Source: Poa pratensis (lineage: Eukaryota; Streptophyta; Magnoliopsida; Poales; Poaceae). From it: 64,000 nucleotides of DNA. Location: the NCBI GenBank assembly GCA_947311845.1, contig CAMZMU010000035.1, positions 1,383,761 to 1,447,760 on the forward strand. The letters are read 5' to 3'. Both the position numbers and the translations under genes were made by a program. Shown one piece after another: positions 11,721-22,396 of the stretch. The first letter of the stretch is position 1. Each line of letters opens with the position of its first letter. The notes under the pieces are model-generated. The model saw only the letters and a list, made by a program, of their open reading frames with translations, did no database searches and was not told the DNA's origin.

Positions 11721-12261
11721 AGTACCACTAAGTAGAAGAAACGGGGATGTACACCAAAAGTAAGCGTAAACAGCTCCAGGTAGCAACGCAGTATATGTGA
11801 TGCCATATTAGGGTAAATGGCAGGCTTAGCCTGATTCGGATATTCTGCCTTTTTTCCTTTTAATAAAGCAGGATATTGTGCCGTAATTTGTACTAGTAGT
11901 ATGTTTGTGAAAAAAAAGCCCAACATCTATCTTATTACTCTGCATTCCATCGTCACAATTCTCTCAATATTCTGTCAACGACTCTGACAAAAGCTAGCTG
12001 ATTGCCTTCTACAAGATCAAAGAATTACATGAACTGAGAAAAAGACAGGCACACAGCTGCACCACCAATAGTGCAAACGACATCAAAGCAGTTTGCCAAA
12101 AAAAAAATGTAATGCTCACAGCTGTTGCAGAATATGGAATCTTACAGCAAGTAATAGCGGATTACAACACCGCCAAAAAGAAGAGAAAAAATGCCCCACA
12201 CACAACATCCACAAGCAAGCTGTGGTACGCAGCAGTAGGCTGTAGGCGTCTCGTAAGTTAA
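11721..12261. other. No feature seen
   Basis: AT-rich sequence with short open frames only. Nothing recognisable up to the left end of the inverted-repeat element. Confidence 0.5.
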
Positions 12262-13380
12262 TCCTACCTATATAAAAGCCCATCGGCTTAGCCCTCCGGT
12301 GGATGCCTCCACGTCACCGCTGCACTGTAGATCGCTACAGTACGCGCATCTACCGTGCACCGGTACTGTAGCAGTTTTTTTTCCCACCGGCTTAGCCCTC
12401 CGGTGGATGCCTCCACGTCACCGCTGCACCGGCTTAGCAGTTTTTTTTTTGCCTTTTCGTGATAATATGTACATGAAATATATGCGCGTCGACGAGCAGG
12501 TTCCATTCCCGTGATCGGTTTCGAGTTTGGTCGACTCTAACACCTTAATTTTAGATCCAAACTCGCTAAAAACATCTGACGAATTTTGTCAAATTTGTCG
12601 CACTCAGTAATCCATTTAAATTTTCCTTTCACGAGTAGATGAATATCAACCTTCCGAACAACTTTCATGTTTTAATCTTTTGGTTTTGACAGACATAAAC
12701 ATATTTCTTTCCAATCTTCAAATTCGTTGTATTTTTGGCAGCGAAAAAAAAAACAAATTCTGACGGATTTCAAAATTTTGAAACTCGAGGTGGCCACGTC
12801 GTCCGGGCACTGTAGAAGCGCCGTCGCTTCGCCATCCGACGGTACGCGTGGCATTTTTGCACAAAGGCCCCTGCGTGTTTTGAAATTTGCGAACCGGTCC
12901 TCCTGGCCCTCCTCCTCTCCTCTTTCCTCCTCCGCTCGGACGGAGACGCCTCCGGCGCCAAGCTCCTCCCTCGACAAATCGAAGCACACAAAGAGCTCCG
13001 CCGTCGTCTCCTCTACCTCTAAGAAAATTATAAATTCAAGAAATTTTCACACTTTACACATAAAAGTTGCACCAAATATCCATTGTGTACAAAAGTGAAA
13101 CTAACAAATTCTTAAAATTAAGAAAATTTTAAACTTTTCACATAAACTAAGAAATGTTCGTTTCGTTGCTGATTTTTTGGATTAGTTTTCCAAACAATTT
13201 TTGTATTTTTTGCTGAACATATGCATGAATAAGTGTATGTGATGAGTAATACTATTGCGGTTGTACATGTAGACATGGCCAAGATGCTGCGTATAATTGT
13301 GTGTACATGCCATTATTTATAAATGCATGACCTACTAATATGTTAAGAATCTATTTCATGCAGAAATGGGCATTAGCTGT
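12262..13380 (+). repeat. Left arm of the inverted repeat (outer part)
   Basis: Contains, reading inward, the motif CTGCACTGTAGATCGCTACAGT, an AT-rich stretch, then a GC-rich leader-like block at about 12790-13020 (CT-rich, CTCCTCCTCTCCTCTTTCC) and AT-rich intron-like DNA. The remainder of the arm is at 16437-16627, beyond the CACTA insertion, and carries an intron end (TTATCGCAG) followed at 16551 by an exon-like ATGACGCCAAGTTCG. Confidence 0.85.
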
Positions 13381-13699
13381 CACTACACCATGGACCAAAT
13401 GTAGGGGCAATTAACTGCCGGGAAAAATTGACTATAGAGGGCAATTGAACTGCCAGGGTAATTAAACTGCCGGCAAAAGTATACTCGGGCAGTCAAACTG
13501 CCGGGAGAATAGAGAATCTGGGGCAGTTGACTGCCGAGAAAGATACGCAACATTGGGGGCGAACGAACTGCCGGGGCAAACTCTGCACGGCAGTTTATCT
13601 GCCGGCACATCTGTGCGAGCGGGCGGCTTGGCGCCGTGGGCCGAAAATAGAGGCGCGGGGACTTGAAATATTTGTGTAGTCACACGCGCGAAAATTTCG

Positions 13700-16060
13700 G
13701 AGTGGCTTATTTCACAGCCACCCATCCGACCCCAACCCTACCTTATCCAACTCCTCCATCTCTATCCTCGTTGCCAGCCGCCTCCACCTTCCCCACCATC
13801 GCATCGTATCTCAGATCCGCCTCTACCTCCGCATGCCATGGCCGCCGCTTACTCCTACACCCGCCCTAGCGACGCCCTTCCTAGATCCGCACCCCCTGAG
13901 CTTTACTGTATTAGGGGCGTGCTCGACCAGTCTACTCGTTCCCGCTGAGCGCCGCCCCTCACCTATTCATCTCTGCCGATCCCCTCCATCGTGGAGTGCC
14001 GCCGCCGTCTCCCGCGTTCCGTCCTACAGCGGCTCTCGCACCTTCCCTTCCTTTCGAGAGAGGTCTCCACCTCCCTGCCCGTCCGCATCCAGTTCTCCTC
14101 AAACAGCGTGGCTGCACCCGCCCCAAAATCTTCAGGGCCGCTTCTCCCCTCCATCACTGGACCAGCTCGCTACTGCAAGCTCAGCAGGAGCTTCAACCTA
14201 ATGGCCTGCCCAAGAGCATAGTTGGATCCGTGCCAGCGTCGTTCAAGATCTCCGTCCATGCCAGGTACAGGTACTGAACAATACTAATCACGACCCTAAC
14301 TTGCTGGTTTAATACGTTACTAGTCACGACCCTACCACGCAGTTTTCTGCTGATATGTTTTTTAAATCATCACCCAAGAACATATGTTATTTCTGTTTTC
14401 TAGAGTTTATATTTTATTCGAAACAATTTCTGCATCATAAATGAGAACTGTCAGTGTTGTTTTGTGGTAGCAGTTAACATGTGTATCAGTTATGTTAATG
14501 AAGAGTCCAGATGTTTGGTGATTTGAAAGTAGGGATGGTGTTTGACATGTTTCTTACCTGAATGTACATGAAGTGCTATGATACAAGTAGCCTGTCAGTT
14601 AGTGAATGAAACTTTGTGTTCATTAGTACCTTGATGATAAAAAACCATTGGTGCTTAGTTGCTCACTTGTATAATATAGAATTGCAAATTAAAAGTTAGC
14701 ACTGGATACATACTAAAGTCAGTTTTGTTTCAGCCTGACAGATTGTACTGACCTCCTTTATTTCTTCTCATCACAGGATAAAATGATAAAGTGTAAACTT
14801 GGAATTGATTGTGGCCTTCAAGATTTGGTGAAATTATTGAGTTATTTGAACCAACATATGTCGAAAGCTGCCATATCGACTTCACTCGTTCATTTTTGTG
14901 TGAACTCTTCTGAAAATGATGACCTGAAGGTATTTATAGTGAAGTTTGTACCTTTCTTGTGTGAATGACGTTATGCTTGCATTATTAACCGTAGTGCATC
15001 ACATATACGCTTCAGGCTTTATTTTGATGTAGGTTTACTACAAGGTTATTAGCTGATTGTAGTCATCATTCACCCACTCCTATTTATTTTGTATATTATA
15101 GTCATTCACCCATGTAGCTGGGAACATTCTTATTAAGTGTAAAACAGGACATATGTGAGAAAGAGGTAACTATGGTTATATTAAATTTCTGGGTCAATGT
15201 TGACTTAAGTCGAGAACAAGCATTCTCTATAAGTTTTTAAGATGAACAGAAAGGTGGTAGAATCTATATGTTGTTGCTTGCAATTTTGTGAACTGTGATC
15301 TGCATGAAGTTTTCAATAGTTGCTTCTCCACTTCAGTTTGAGTAGTTATCTATCTCATCCATTCTTTGAATGTAGTAATGAAGGTTGTTTTTTCAAATGG
15401 GAAATGAACAAACTTCACCACTTAAGTTTTCTCTCAGTTGAATTTCAATGATCCATATGCCTGCTTGGTTTTGAATCCAGTGTGTTTTATATATGCTGCT
15501 GACCTGCTGTCTTCTTTCGCTGAACAAACTTCACCACTTAAGTTTTCTCTCAGTTGAATTTCAATGATCCATATGCCTGCTTGGTTTTGAATCCAGTGTG
15601 TTTTATATATGCTGCTGACCTGCTGTCTTCTTTCGCTGTTTTTCTTTGTCCATTCGCATCATCTATTCTTCTAAATTTGTTTGTATGTGTCCCAACTTTG
15701 TATCACCATCACCACCACTATTAACTCTAATCTCTCGCTTCCTTTTCTTCAGGTTAACAACACAAGAGGTTGCTCATGCATAGGCTGCTGAATTATGCTG
15801 TGACTTGGTTCTAGATGAATGCCATGTTCTAGTCTTAGATACATACTTGTGGAGTGTTATGGATGTGTTCACTCATGGTTTTGGATGGAGATTCTGTTTT
15901 AGAATCATTTTTTCTCTTGTGTAATTGTTATCGGCCCAGAACTACAATTTATATGTGACCTGCAGCACACCATGTTTAATAAAGAATCAGTGAATGTTGA
16001 TTTGTGGAACTACATCTTTTGTCTATATATATTTGTATGTGATGTGAAAGTTTGAGTTGG
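13700..16060 (+). other. Gene-like transcription unit carried inside the CACTA
   Basis: A GC-rich, CT-rich leader-like block (about 13710-14280) is followed by AT-rich intron-like DNA, a possible exon at about 14777-14928 (ending AACCTGAAG-type sequence before GTATTT; 49 codons open from ATG at 14783), another acceptor-like TTCTTCAG near 15752, and a 3'-UTR-like stretch with AATAAAG near 15980. No frame is long, and I recognise no protein. It may be a captured host gene fragment or a non-coding transcript; direction is inferred from splice-like signals and GC gradient. Confidence 0.35.
15406..15637 (+). repeat. Perfect 116-bp tandem duplication
   Basis: 15406-15521 and 15522-15637 appear identical base for base, starting GAACAAACTTCACC and ending TCTTTCGCT. 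It lies in an intron-like part of the CACTA cargo. The lack of any difference points to a very recent duplication or an assembly artefact. Confidence 0.9.
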
Positions 16061-16627
16061 GATTTCGTATGAGAAAGATGGGTGCAGCATAGAGGAATAG
16101 TAGAACTGAAATTGGACTATTGAACTGCCGGCAAAGACTTCATACATTTTAGGGCAGTTTACCTGCCGGCAGTAGTCCAGCCTGCCGGGAAAACTGTTCT
16201 CCGGCAGGTAAATCTGTCTGCCGGGAATGAAATGGAACTGCCGGCAATAGTATCAAAGTCAGGGCAGGCAGACTGCCGGCAAAGAGAAAACTGCCGGGAA
16301 AAACTTTTGCCGGCAGGGTTATAGAGGGCAGGCCAATCTGCCGGGAAAAACTCTTTGCCGGCAGTTACACTGCCTTGTTAGGTGGCTTTTCTTGGCAGCA
16401 GAGGTGCCCCTAGATTTGGTCCGTGGTGTAGTGTGTTCGTCAAACAGATGCTTGGTGTGCTTTGCACTACTGATTTGTCATCTTTATGATCATTTGTGAA
16501 CCTACATATTATTTGTTTCAGAGTTGGAGTGATATTTGATTTTTATCGCAGATGACGCCAAGTTCGTGTAGCCATCCGCCACAATATTGCCGTATTGTTC
16601 GGTGTTCTCTACTCAGCACCATAATTT

Positions 16628-17790
16628 GTACCGTTGATCTTAGGTAAAAATTGCCTTCTATAGTGTCGTAGCAAGCTGAGTCAGAAGCCAATTTCCCTTA
16701 TTCAGTTGAGGCACTCATACAATTTTATTAAAAAAATGGTCACTTTATCCTACAATATTACTTGAGCTTATGTTGTTTTGATGAGAAAGTGCGATGCCCT
16801 GGATCACCTATGATTCTGCTATTCATCTCCTCATGTGTTTGGCTATTTCGAAAAAAAAAACTTAAAACTTGTAGCAGGAGAGCTACTGCTCTATATATAT
16901 TTTTACAATTTATAAGCAGGTACGTTTAGGTCATTTTGAACTTTCCAAACGAACAGAAGGAACATTAAGTTCAGATCACACTCTATACTCTAAGCTCTAT
17001 GAGGTGATCACATCTCTGCTCTAACATGTTCTCTTAAGTTCACAATCTATTTAATTTTTTTGATCAAATAAAAAGAGAAAACATTGTTACCTATTACAAC
17101 ATTCAGTAGCACCACACGGGCGCGGCGTGTCGCCGCGCTAAATTCCCTAGTAACAGACTACATAGCACTGGAGGACTGCCCCGCCTACCTGCTACTATGG
17201 AAAATCCAGGAACAGCGCAAAATGGTGATCAGATACACTGATACAGAGTACATATGGAGACATGCCAGTACAGGAGCTAGTCTGGCCACCGCTAACTTGC
17301 ACCTCATTTTGATTTCGGTTGTTTGAGAGGGTTATAGTCGAGCTTCTCGCGCTTCTTGTTCGACTTGCGACTGCGAGTCCCAAAACAATTGCTCTGCGAA
17401 GACGACTGCCCGTCCCCATTCTGCGCGGCGGTCTTTGGCAGCTTTCGAGATGGTGGAGTTTCCATCTCCAGCTCGGGCACTTTCCTCTTTAGCTCGTTCG
17501 GGTAGTCTCTAGTGATGCACGCGGCCGCTCTGGAAGTACATGTTTCTTGAGGTTCACATTCAGTGACCGAAACTAAATAAGGAATCGTATTAGTCCACAT
17601 TCAGTGATCGAAACTAAATAAGGAATCAAGCCTGAACAATGCTAAAATTATATCTTGTGGCGGATGATGACAGTGCAAATGTAACTTAACAGAGAAAAAG
17701 AGTTAAGTCAATCGACTCAATTGCTAACCTGGTGGTGTTTGCATTGTCTTGATGAGAATTATGACGAGGCAAGTGGTCGCCCAACACACT
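16628..17790. other. Central spacer of the inverted-repeat element
   Basis: Unique sequence between the arms. Its right half carries minus-strand exon-like blocks (17304-17568 and the end of the exon starting at about 17868). The left half is AT-rich with no coding seen. Confidence 0.6.
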
Positions 17791-17868
17791 AATTATTGTG
17801 CTGAGTAGAGAACACTGAACAATACGGCAATGTTGTGGCGGATGGCTACACGAACTTGGCGTGATCTG
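17304..17868 (-). CDS. Unrecognised two-exon gene fragment in the inverted-repeat element
   Basis: A first exon-like block runs from a good acceptor (TTTTTATTGCAG) at about 17868 to CACCACCAG before GTTAGC near 17730, open as ITPSSCSHPPQHC...; the equivalent codon in the left arm is ATG. A second block follows acceptor TTATTTAG near 17568 and stays open to a stop at 17304; it is rich in K, R, E, P and S and ends NKKREKLDYNPLKQPKSK, which looks like a nuclear, disordered C-terminus. The simple join of the two blocks meets a stop quickly, so the true splice form is unclear. I do not recognise a family. Confidence 0.35.
17555..17627 (-). repeat. 41-bp tandem duplication spanning a splice acceptor
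   Basis: CACATTCAGTGA(C/T)CGAAAC and the following bases to GGAATC occur at 17555 and again at 17596, one mismatch. On the minus strand each copy contains the acceptor-like TTATTTAG, so the putative last exon has two possible 3' splice sites 41 bases apart. Confidence 0.8.
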
Positions 17869-19103
17869 CAATAAAAATCAAATATCACTCCGACTCTGAA
17901 ACAAATAATATGTAGGTTCACAAATGATCATAAAGATGACAAATCAGTAGTGCAAAGCACACCAAGCATCTGTTTGACGAACAGCTAATGCCCATTTCTG
18001 CATGAAATAGATTCTTAACATCTTAGTAGGTCATGCATTTATAAATAATGGCATGTACACACAATTATACGCAGCATCTTGGCCATGTCTACATGTACAA
18101 CAGCAATAGTATTACTCATCACATACACTTATTCATGCATATGTTCAGCAAAAAATACAAAAATTGTTTGGAAAACTAATCCAAAAAATCTGCAACGAAA
18201 CGAACATTTCTTAGTTTATGTGAAAAGTTTAAAAATTTCTTAATTTTAAGAATTTGTTAGTTTCACTTTTGTACACAATGGATATTTGGTGCAACCTTTA
18301 TGTGTAAAGTGTGAAAATTTCTTGAATTTAAAATTTTCTTAGAGGTAGAGGAGACGACGGCGGAGCTCTTTGTGTGCTTCGATTTGTCGGGGGAGGAGCT
18401 CGGCGCCGGAGGCGTCTCCATCCGAGCGGAGGAGGAAAGAGGAGAGGAGGAGGGCCAGGAGGACCGGTTCGCAAATTTCAAAACACGCAGGGGCCTTTGT
18501 GCAAAAATGCCACGCGTACCGTCGGATGGCGAAGCGACGGCGCTTCTACAGTGCCCGGACGACGTGGCCACCTCGAGTTTCAAAATTTTGAAATCCGTCA
18601 GAATTTGTTTTTTTTTTTTGCACTGCCAAAAATACAACGACTTTGAAGATTGGAGAGAAATATGTTTATGTCCGTCAAAACCAAAATGTTAAAACATGAA
18701 AGTTGTTCGGAAGGTTGATATTCATCTACTCGTGAAAGGAAAATTTAAACGGATTACTGAGTGCGACAAATTTGACAAAATTCGTCAGATGTTTTTTGCG
18801 AGTTTGGATCTAAAATTAAGGTGTTAGAGTCGACCAAACTCGAAACCTATCACGGGAATGGAACCTGCTCGTCGGCGCGCATATATTTAATGTACATATT
18901 ATCATGAAAAGGCAAAAAAAAAACTGCTAAACCGGTGCAGCTGTGACATGGAGGCATCCACCGGAGGGCTAGGCCGGTGGGCCAAAAAAACTGCTACAGT
19001 ACACCGGTGCACTGTTGATGCGCGACTGTAGCGATCTACAGTGCAGCGGTGACGTGGAGGCATCCACCGGAGGCTAAGCCGGTGGGCTTTTATATAGGTA
19101 GGA
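17791..19103 (-). repeat. Right arm of the inverted repeat
   Basis: Uninterrupted reverse-complement partner of the left arm. At 17970-17990 it has the continuous sequence ATTAGCTGTTCGTCAAACAG (on the minus strand) where the left arm carries the CACTA, so it preserves the pre-insertion site with a single TGT. Its GC-rich leader lies at about 18600-18360. Confidence 0.85.
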
Positions 19104-21308
19104 CTAGGTGAAGCTGATTGTGTTGGGCGACCACTTGCCTCGTCATTTAGTTTCTAGAGGTCTAGGTTTGTGTAAGGGAACAAACATCTCTAGGACATAA
19201 CAGCCAGAAGGACATGCAACCAAAAAACATAACTCACATCAATAGATGGATTGAAGTTGGAATGACATTCGACCCTTTACAACTACACTGAAAAAAGTAA
19301 CTAGTGTTATTTAATCTGCACTGACAAGTCAAAGCTAGTACTTCATTATCAAGATTTTCTTGCACTGACGGGTTAATTTGCATAAAATAATATCTAATAT
19401 TTTAGAAAATTGGTGTGGTCTAATTTTGCGACAAATATTTGGTACATTCTTGACACAAAACCCTTTTTGGCATTCAGAAAATGGAAAATTATTGTTTTGT
19501 ATAATGAAAGTGAAACCTCCCTTCGGTAGCATTGTCTAAAATTTCTGTAAATCGGTGCATTCGGCTTAATGACCCAGATTACAATATATGGCATACAGCC
19601 TCTCTATAAATCTTCCCGTTCTGCTCTTTCCACTCTAGCGGATTGAATGAACAAAAATAAAAACCCTTTAAGCCGCCGGCCGTTGACCCCCGTGATCGAA
19701 CGCCACCACTCCTCCACCGTGGTAATCGAGCACCTACTCGTACAGGCTACAACGCGACAACACCGGCCGGTCCCTGACGTCGGTACAGAGAGGGAGTTGT
19801 GGTGGTGCAGAGGCGGAGTTGGCCGTGGTGACTTCCGACAGGGCCATCAGACGCATCATCAATTGGATGCAACCAGCGAGGATCCGGCCATCAGACGGGC
19901 GACCTCCATTCTTGGCTCGACGGAGAGAGGCGGCCACGAAATCGCCGTCAAACAATCGGATATGAGTCTGTGGTGTGTATTGCATACATACGGGAGTAAA
20001 CAATCTAGCTTGTATCGAGAGTACATGCTTGTGTCTCACGCTCTCGGCGAGCTAGCTTTAGCATCATGACTTCAAGTCAGCTTTGCCGATCGAGATAGCA
20101 AAAAGCATCGGACAGGTACTCCTCCCATCAGCATCTACGACATGGCCGGTGGTATGGACGCCACCAGCAGCTACGCGCCGCCGAGGAACTCCATACACGC
20201 AGGCTTGCCGTGTCCAGGTACTCCCCGAGGACCATCACGAGGGACCTGCGGTGGCAAGCCAGGAAATCGATCGAGTACATACTCGAAATGCACGGGTTGG
20301 CTCCGCGGGAGCTCGGTGAACACTCTGGGCGCTAGGTCGTACGCCACGACGCCGGCCGAGTAGGCCACGGCGACGCTGCCGTAGCATGTCATGGTGGACG
20401 AGTACTGCCTCAACATGTTGCGCTACATGCATGCGAGACGCCATCATGTGCTGGGGAAATAGACCGTCGTCGTCCCGGCGAGTTGGAGGCGCTCGAGATG
20501 GGCTGGACATGGCGGAGCGGTGTGGGAACGTGTGGAAGGAGGAGGGCGAGTCCTCGCCGTCGCCGCGTCGTTCTCTGCGGTGTCCGGGTATCCTCGTGGA
20601 CCTCTAGTCGGGCGATGCGGCGGTGAGGGGGCTCCGATCCCGGAGGATGGCGTCACCAGCGCAGGGGGATTATGCGCTATGTCCAGGTTTATTAGCTCAT
20701 TAATTAATGATAAAAGACCAAATTATCCTTTTAAATTTGGGGAGGGGGTACACTGAAGCATAACCCTAATAAGGAACGTGTTAAGCGGTCCTCCGGGAGA
20801 TCGACCCGCATGATCCTCAGCATGGCGCAAGCACAATCATTCAATCAGCAAGTCCCCCACCCCCCACGGTTTCAGAAAACGTACCAATCTTTCCGTGCGC
20901 GCACATAAGCCCTGAACGGCTCTGACGGCCCGCGGAGTGCGCCCAGTTAGGGTACATATCAGCATCTCCCAGCGGCTCCCTCATGAACTACCTTGGAATT
21001 AACCGTGGCCAGCAAGGAACCTCGTTGAATCATAAGCGTAACCACACCCGCTCTTATGGCTTCACAGAAGCTGCGTCCTGGTCTCTCTCCTCCGCGAGAC
21101 ACGGCCATCACCGGAGAAGACACCACGCCAGCGGCACCGATGTAGCATCACCGTGGTCACTTGCAGCTCCGGCGGTAGGCGTTTGCATCACAGCCTCTCC
21201 TTTGCAGCTTCGAGGGCGTGGTCTTTTGAAGCTCCGGTGGCTCATGCGCGTTTGGAGGATGTTTCGTAACAATAAGAGATAGGGGTAGTAAGAGATAAAT
21301 AGACCCAT
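19104..21308. other. Mostly unassigned; GC-rich gene-like remnants
   Basis: 19118-19150 is a stray copy of an exon piece from the neighbouring element (see findings). 19660-20660 is GC-rich with overlapping open frames on both strands; none is recognisable, and codon-like periodicity cannot be judged by eye. 20980-21290 is similar. I see broken gene fragments rather than a gene. Confidence 0.35.
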
Positions 21309-22396
21309 TTTTTTTTTTCAAGAACATGCAGAGTTTGCATGTCATGACATTAAGAAGAGGGAACAGTGTTACAGTATTATGTTACAACGCAACACAAAAG
21401 AACTGCAACACCACAACGCTGAAAGCCTCAGCCAGCCAAACTAACGCTACTCCTCCCGCCAACCCGCCTTTCTCCTAGCCTTCAGCCACAGCTCGAACTC
21501 GTCTTGAATCAACCTGATGATCACACTATTAGTGGCCTTCTTCCTCTCGAAGTTTCTGTCGTTCCTTTCTAGCCACAGACGACGGCAGACTGCAATGGCC
21601 AGCGTAGTGAGCTCACGTTTGTTCTCCCTTGGGCGGCCAGCCCCAAGCTTAGCCCACCAACTCCGCAGCTTGCTGGTAGGTGTGGGACAGCAGACGCCAA
21701 ACCCTCTGTTGGACATGACCTGGAACCAAATGGATCGAGCCGTGGGGCATTGAAGAAGCAAATGATCCATAGTCTCTGTTTGCTGATCACAAAGCAGACA
21801 GACCGCCGGGCCCTGAAGTCCTTTCCGAAGCAGTCTGGCCCCTGTCCAACAGCGATTGCGAAGCGCCAACCACATGAACAACTTTTCCTTCAACGGCGCC
21901 CAACTGCTCCAAAGATTCTCCGCATAATCCGCTTGGGTGTTACCATGGAAATACGCCACATAAGCTGAACGAGCAGTGTAACACCCATTTGCCGTAAGTT
22001 TCCACCGGAAATTGTCTACCTCTACAGAAAGAGGAGGAGTCCCACGAATAGCCTGCCAAAGCTCAAGGAATTGAACAATTGCTGGCACGGTTAGGTTCCT
22101 GTGATCTTGCTGATCCAGTGGTTCTCAGATAGGGCTTCGGCAACCGTCATACGTAGAGCGTTCGCTGGCTTGATGCAAGCAATCAAATCAGGCGCAATGC
22201 TGATTGCGCTGCGCCCTCCGATCCAGCAGTCATACCAGAACAACGTGAGCTCTCCATTGCCCACGGAGCAATCAGTGGCAGCATGAAACATAGCTTCCGC
22301 AGTTGGCGAGATGTTCAGCTGCAGACCAAACCAAGACCTGTGAGGTCCATTTTTTTCAAGCCATCTCCATCTAATCCGCAGCGCATCATTAAGCAT
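21309..22396 (-). mobile_element. 5'-truncated LINE, zf-RVT region and tail
   Basis: Minus-strand coding begins abruptly near 22396 (LNDALRIRWRWLEKNG, the region after RT in plant LINEs), continues to 22091, shifts frame, and runs from 22088 to 21447 with a zf-RVT domain: WSSWAPLKEKLFMWLALRNRCWTG-type linker, CLLCDQQTETMDHLLLQC zinc-binding motif and a C-terminal RRLWLERNDRNFE block. A poly(A) tail appears as poly-T at about 21309-21318. It lacks RT and a C-terminal RNase H, so it belongs to a LINE lineage without that domain. No target duplication found. Confidence 0.8.

Larger units (their letters stand above)
13381..16433 (+). mobile_element. Non-autonomous CACTA element with intact ends
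   Basis: Starts CACTACACCATGGACCAAAT and ends with the reverse complement of CACTACACCACGGACCAAAT, flanked by the 3-base duplication TGT (13378-13380, 16434-16436). Inside both ends are clusters of the subterminal motif CTGCCGG in both orientations (13400-13610 and 16115-16380), the expected transposase-binding arrays of CACTA elements. No TNPA- or TNPD-like coding region is present. The middle holds a gene-like unit described separately. Length 3053 bases. Confidence 0.9.
12262..19103. mobile_element. Large inverted-repeat DNA element with 1.3 kb arms (Mutator-like suspected)
   Basis: Both ends read TCCTACCTATATAAAAGCCC on their own strands. Left arm: 12262-13380 continuing at 16437-16627. 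Right arm: 19103 down to 17791. Each arm is about 1.31 kb and they match almost throughout, so these are very long terminal inverted repeats around a 1.16 kb centre. The nine bases outside each end (GTAAGTTAA and CTAGGTGAA) agree at 6 of 9, not enough to prove a target duplication. Long TIRs carrying promoter-like GC-rich leaders that point inward fit Mutator-like elements, where MuDR genes are transcribed convergently from the TIRs. No MULE transposase is visible, so it is non-autonomous or a foldback-type rearrangement. Confidence 0.6.

Noticed and set aside
12727..13098. Open frames on both strands in the inverted-repeat arms, repeated at 18263-18692
   Set aside because: They are open because of GC-rich leader-like DNA and recur only because the arms are copies; no domain or start context supports coding.
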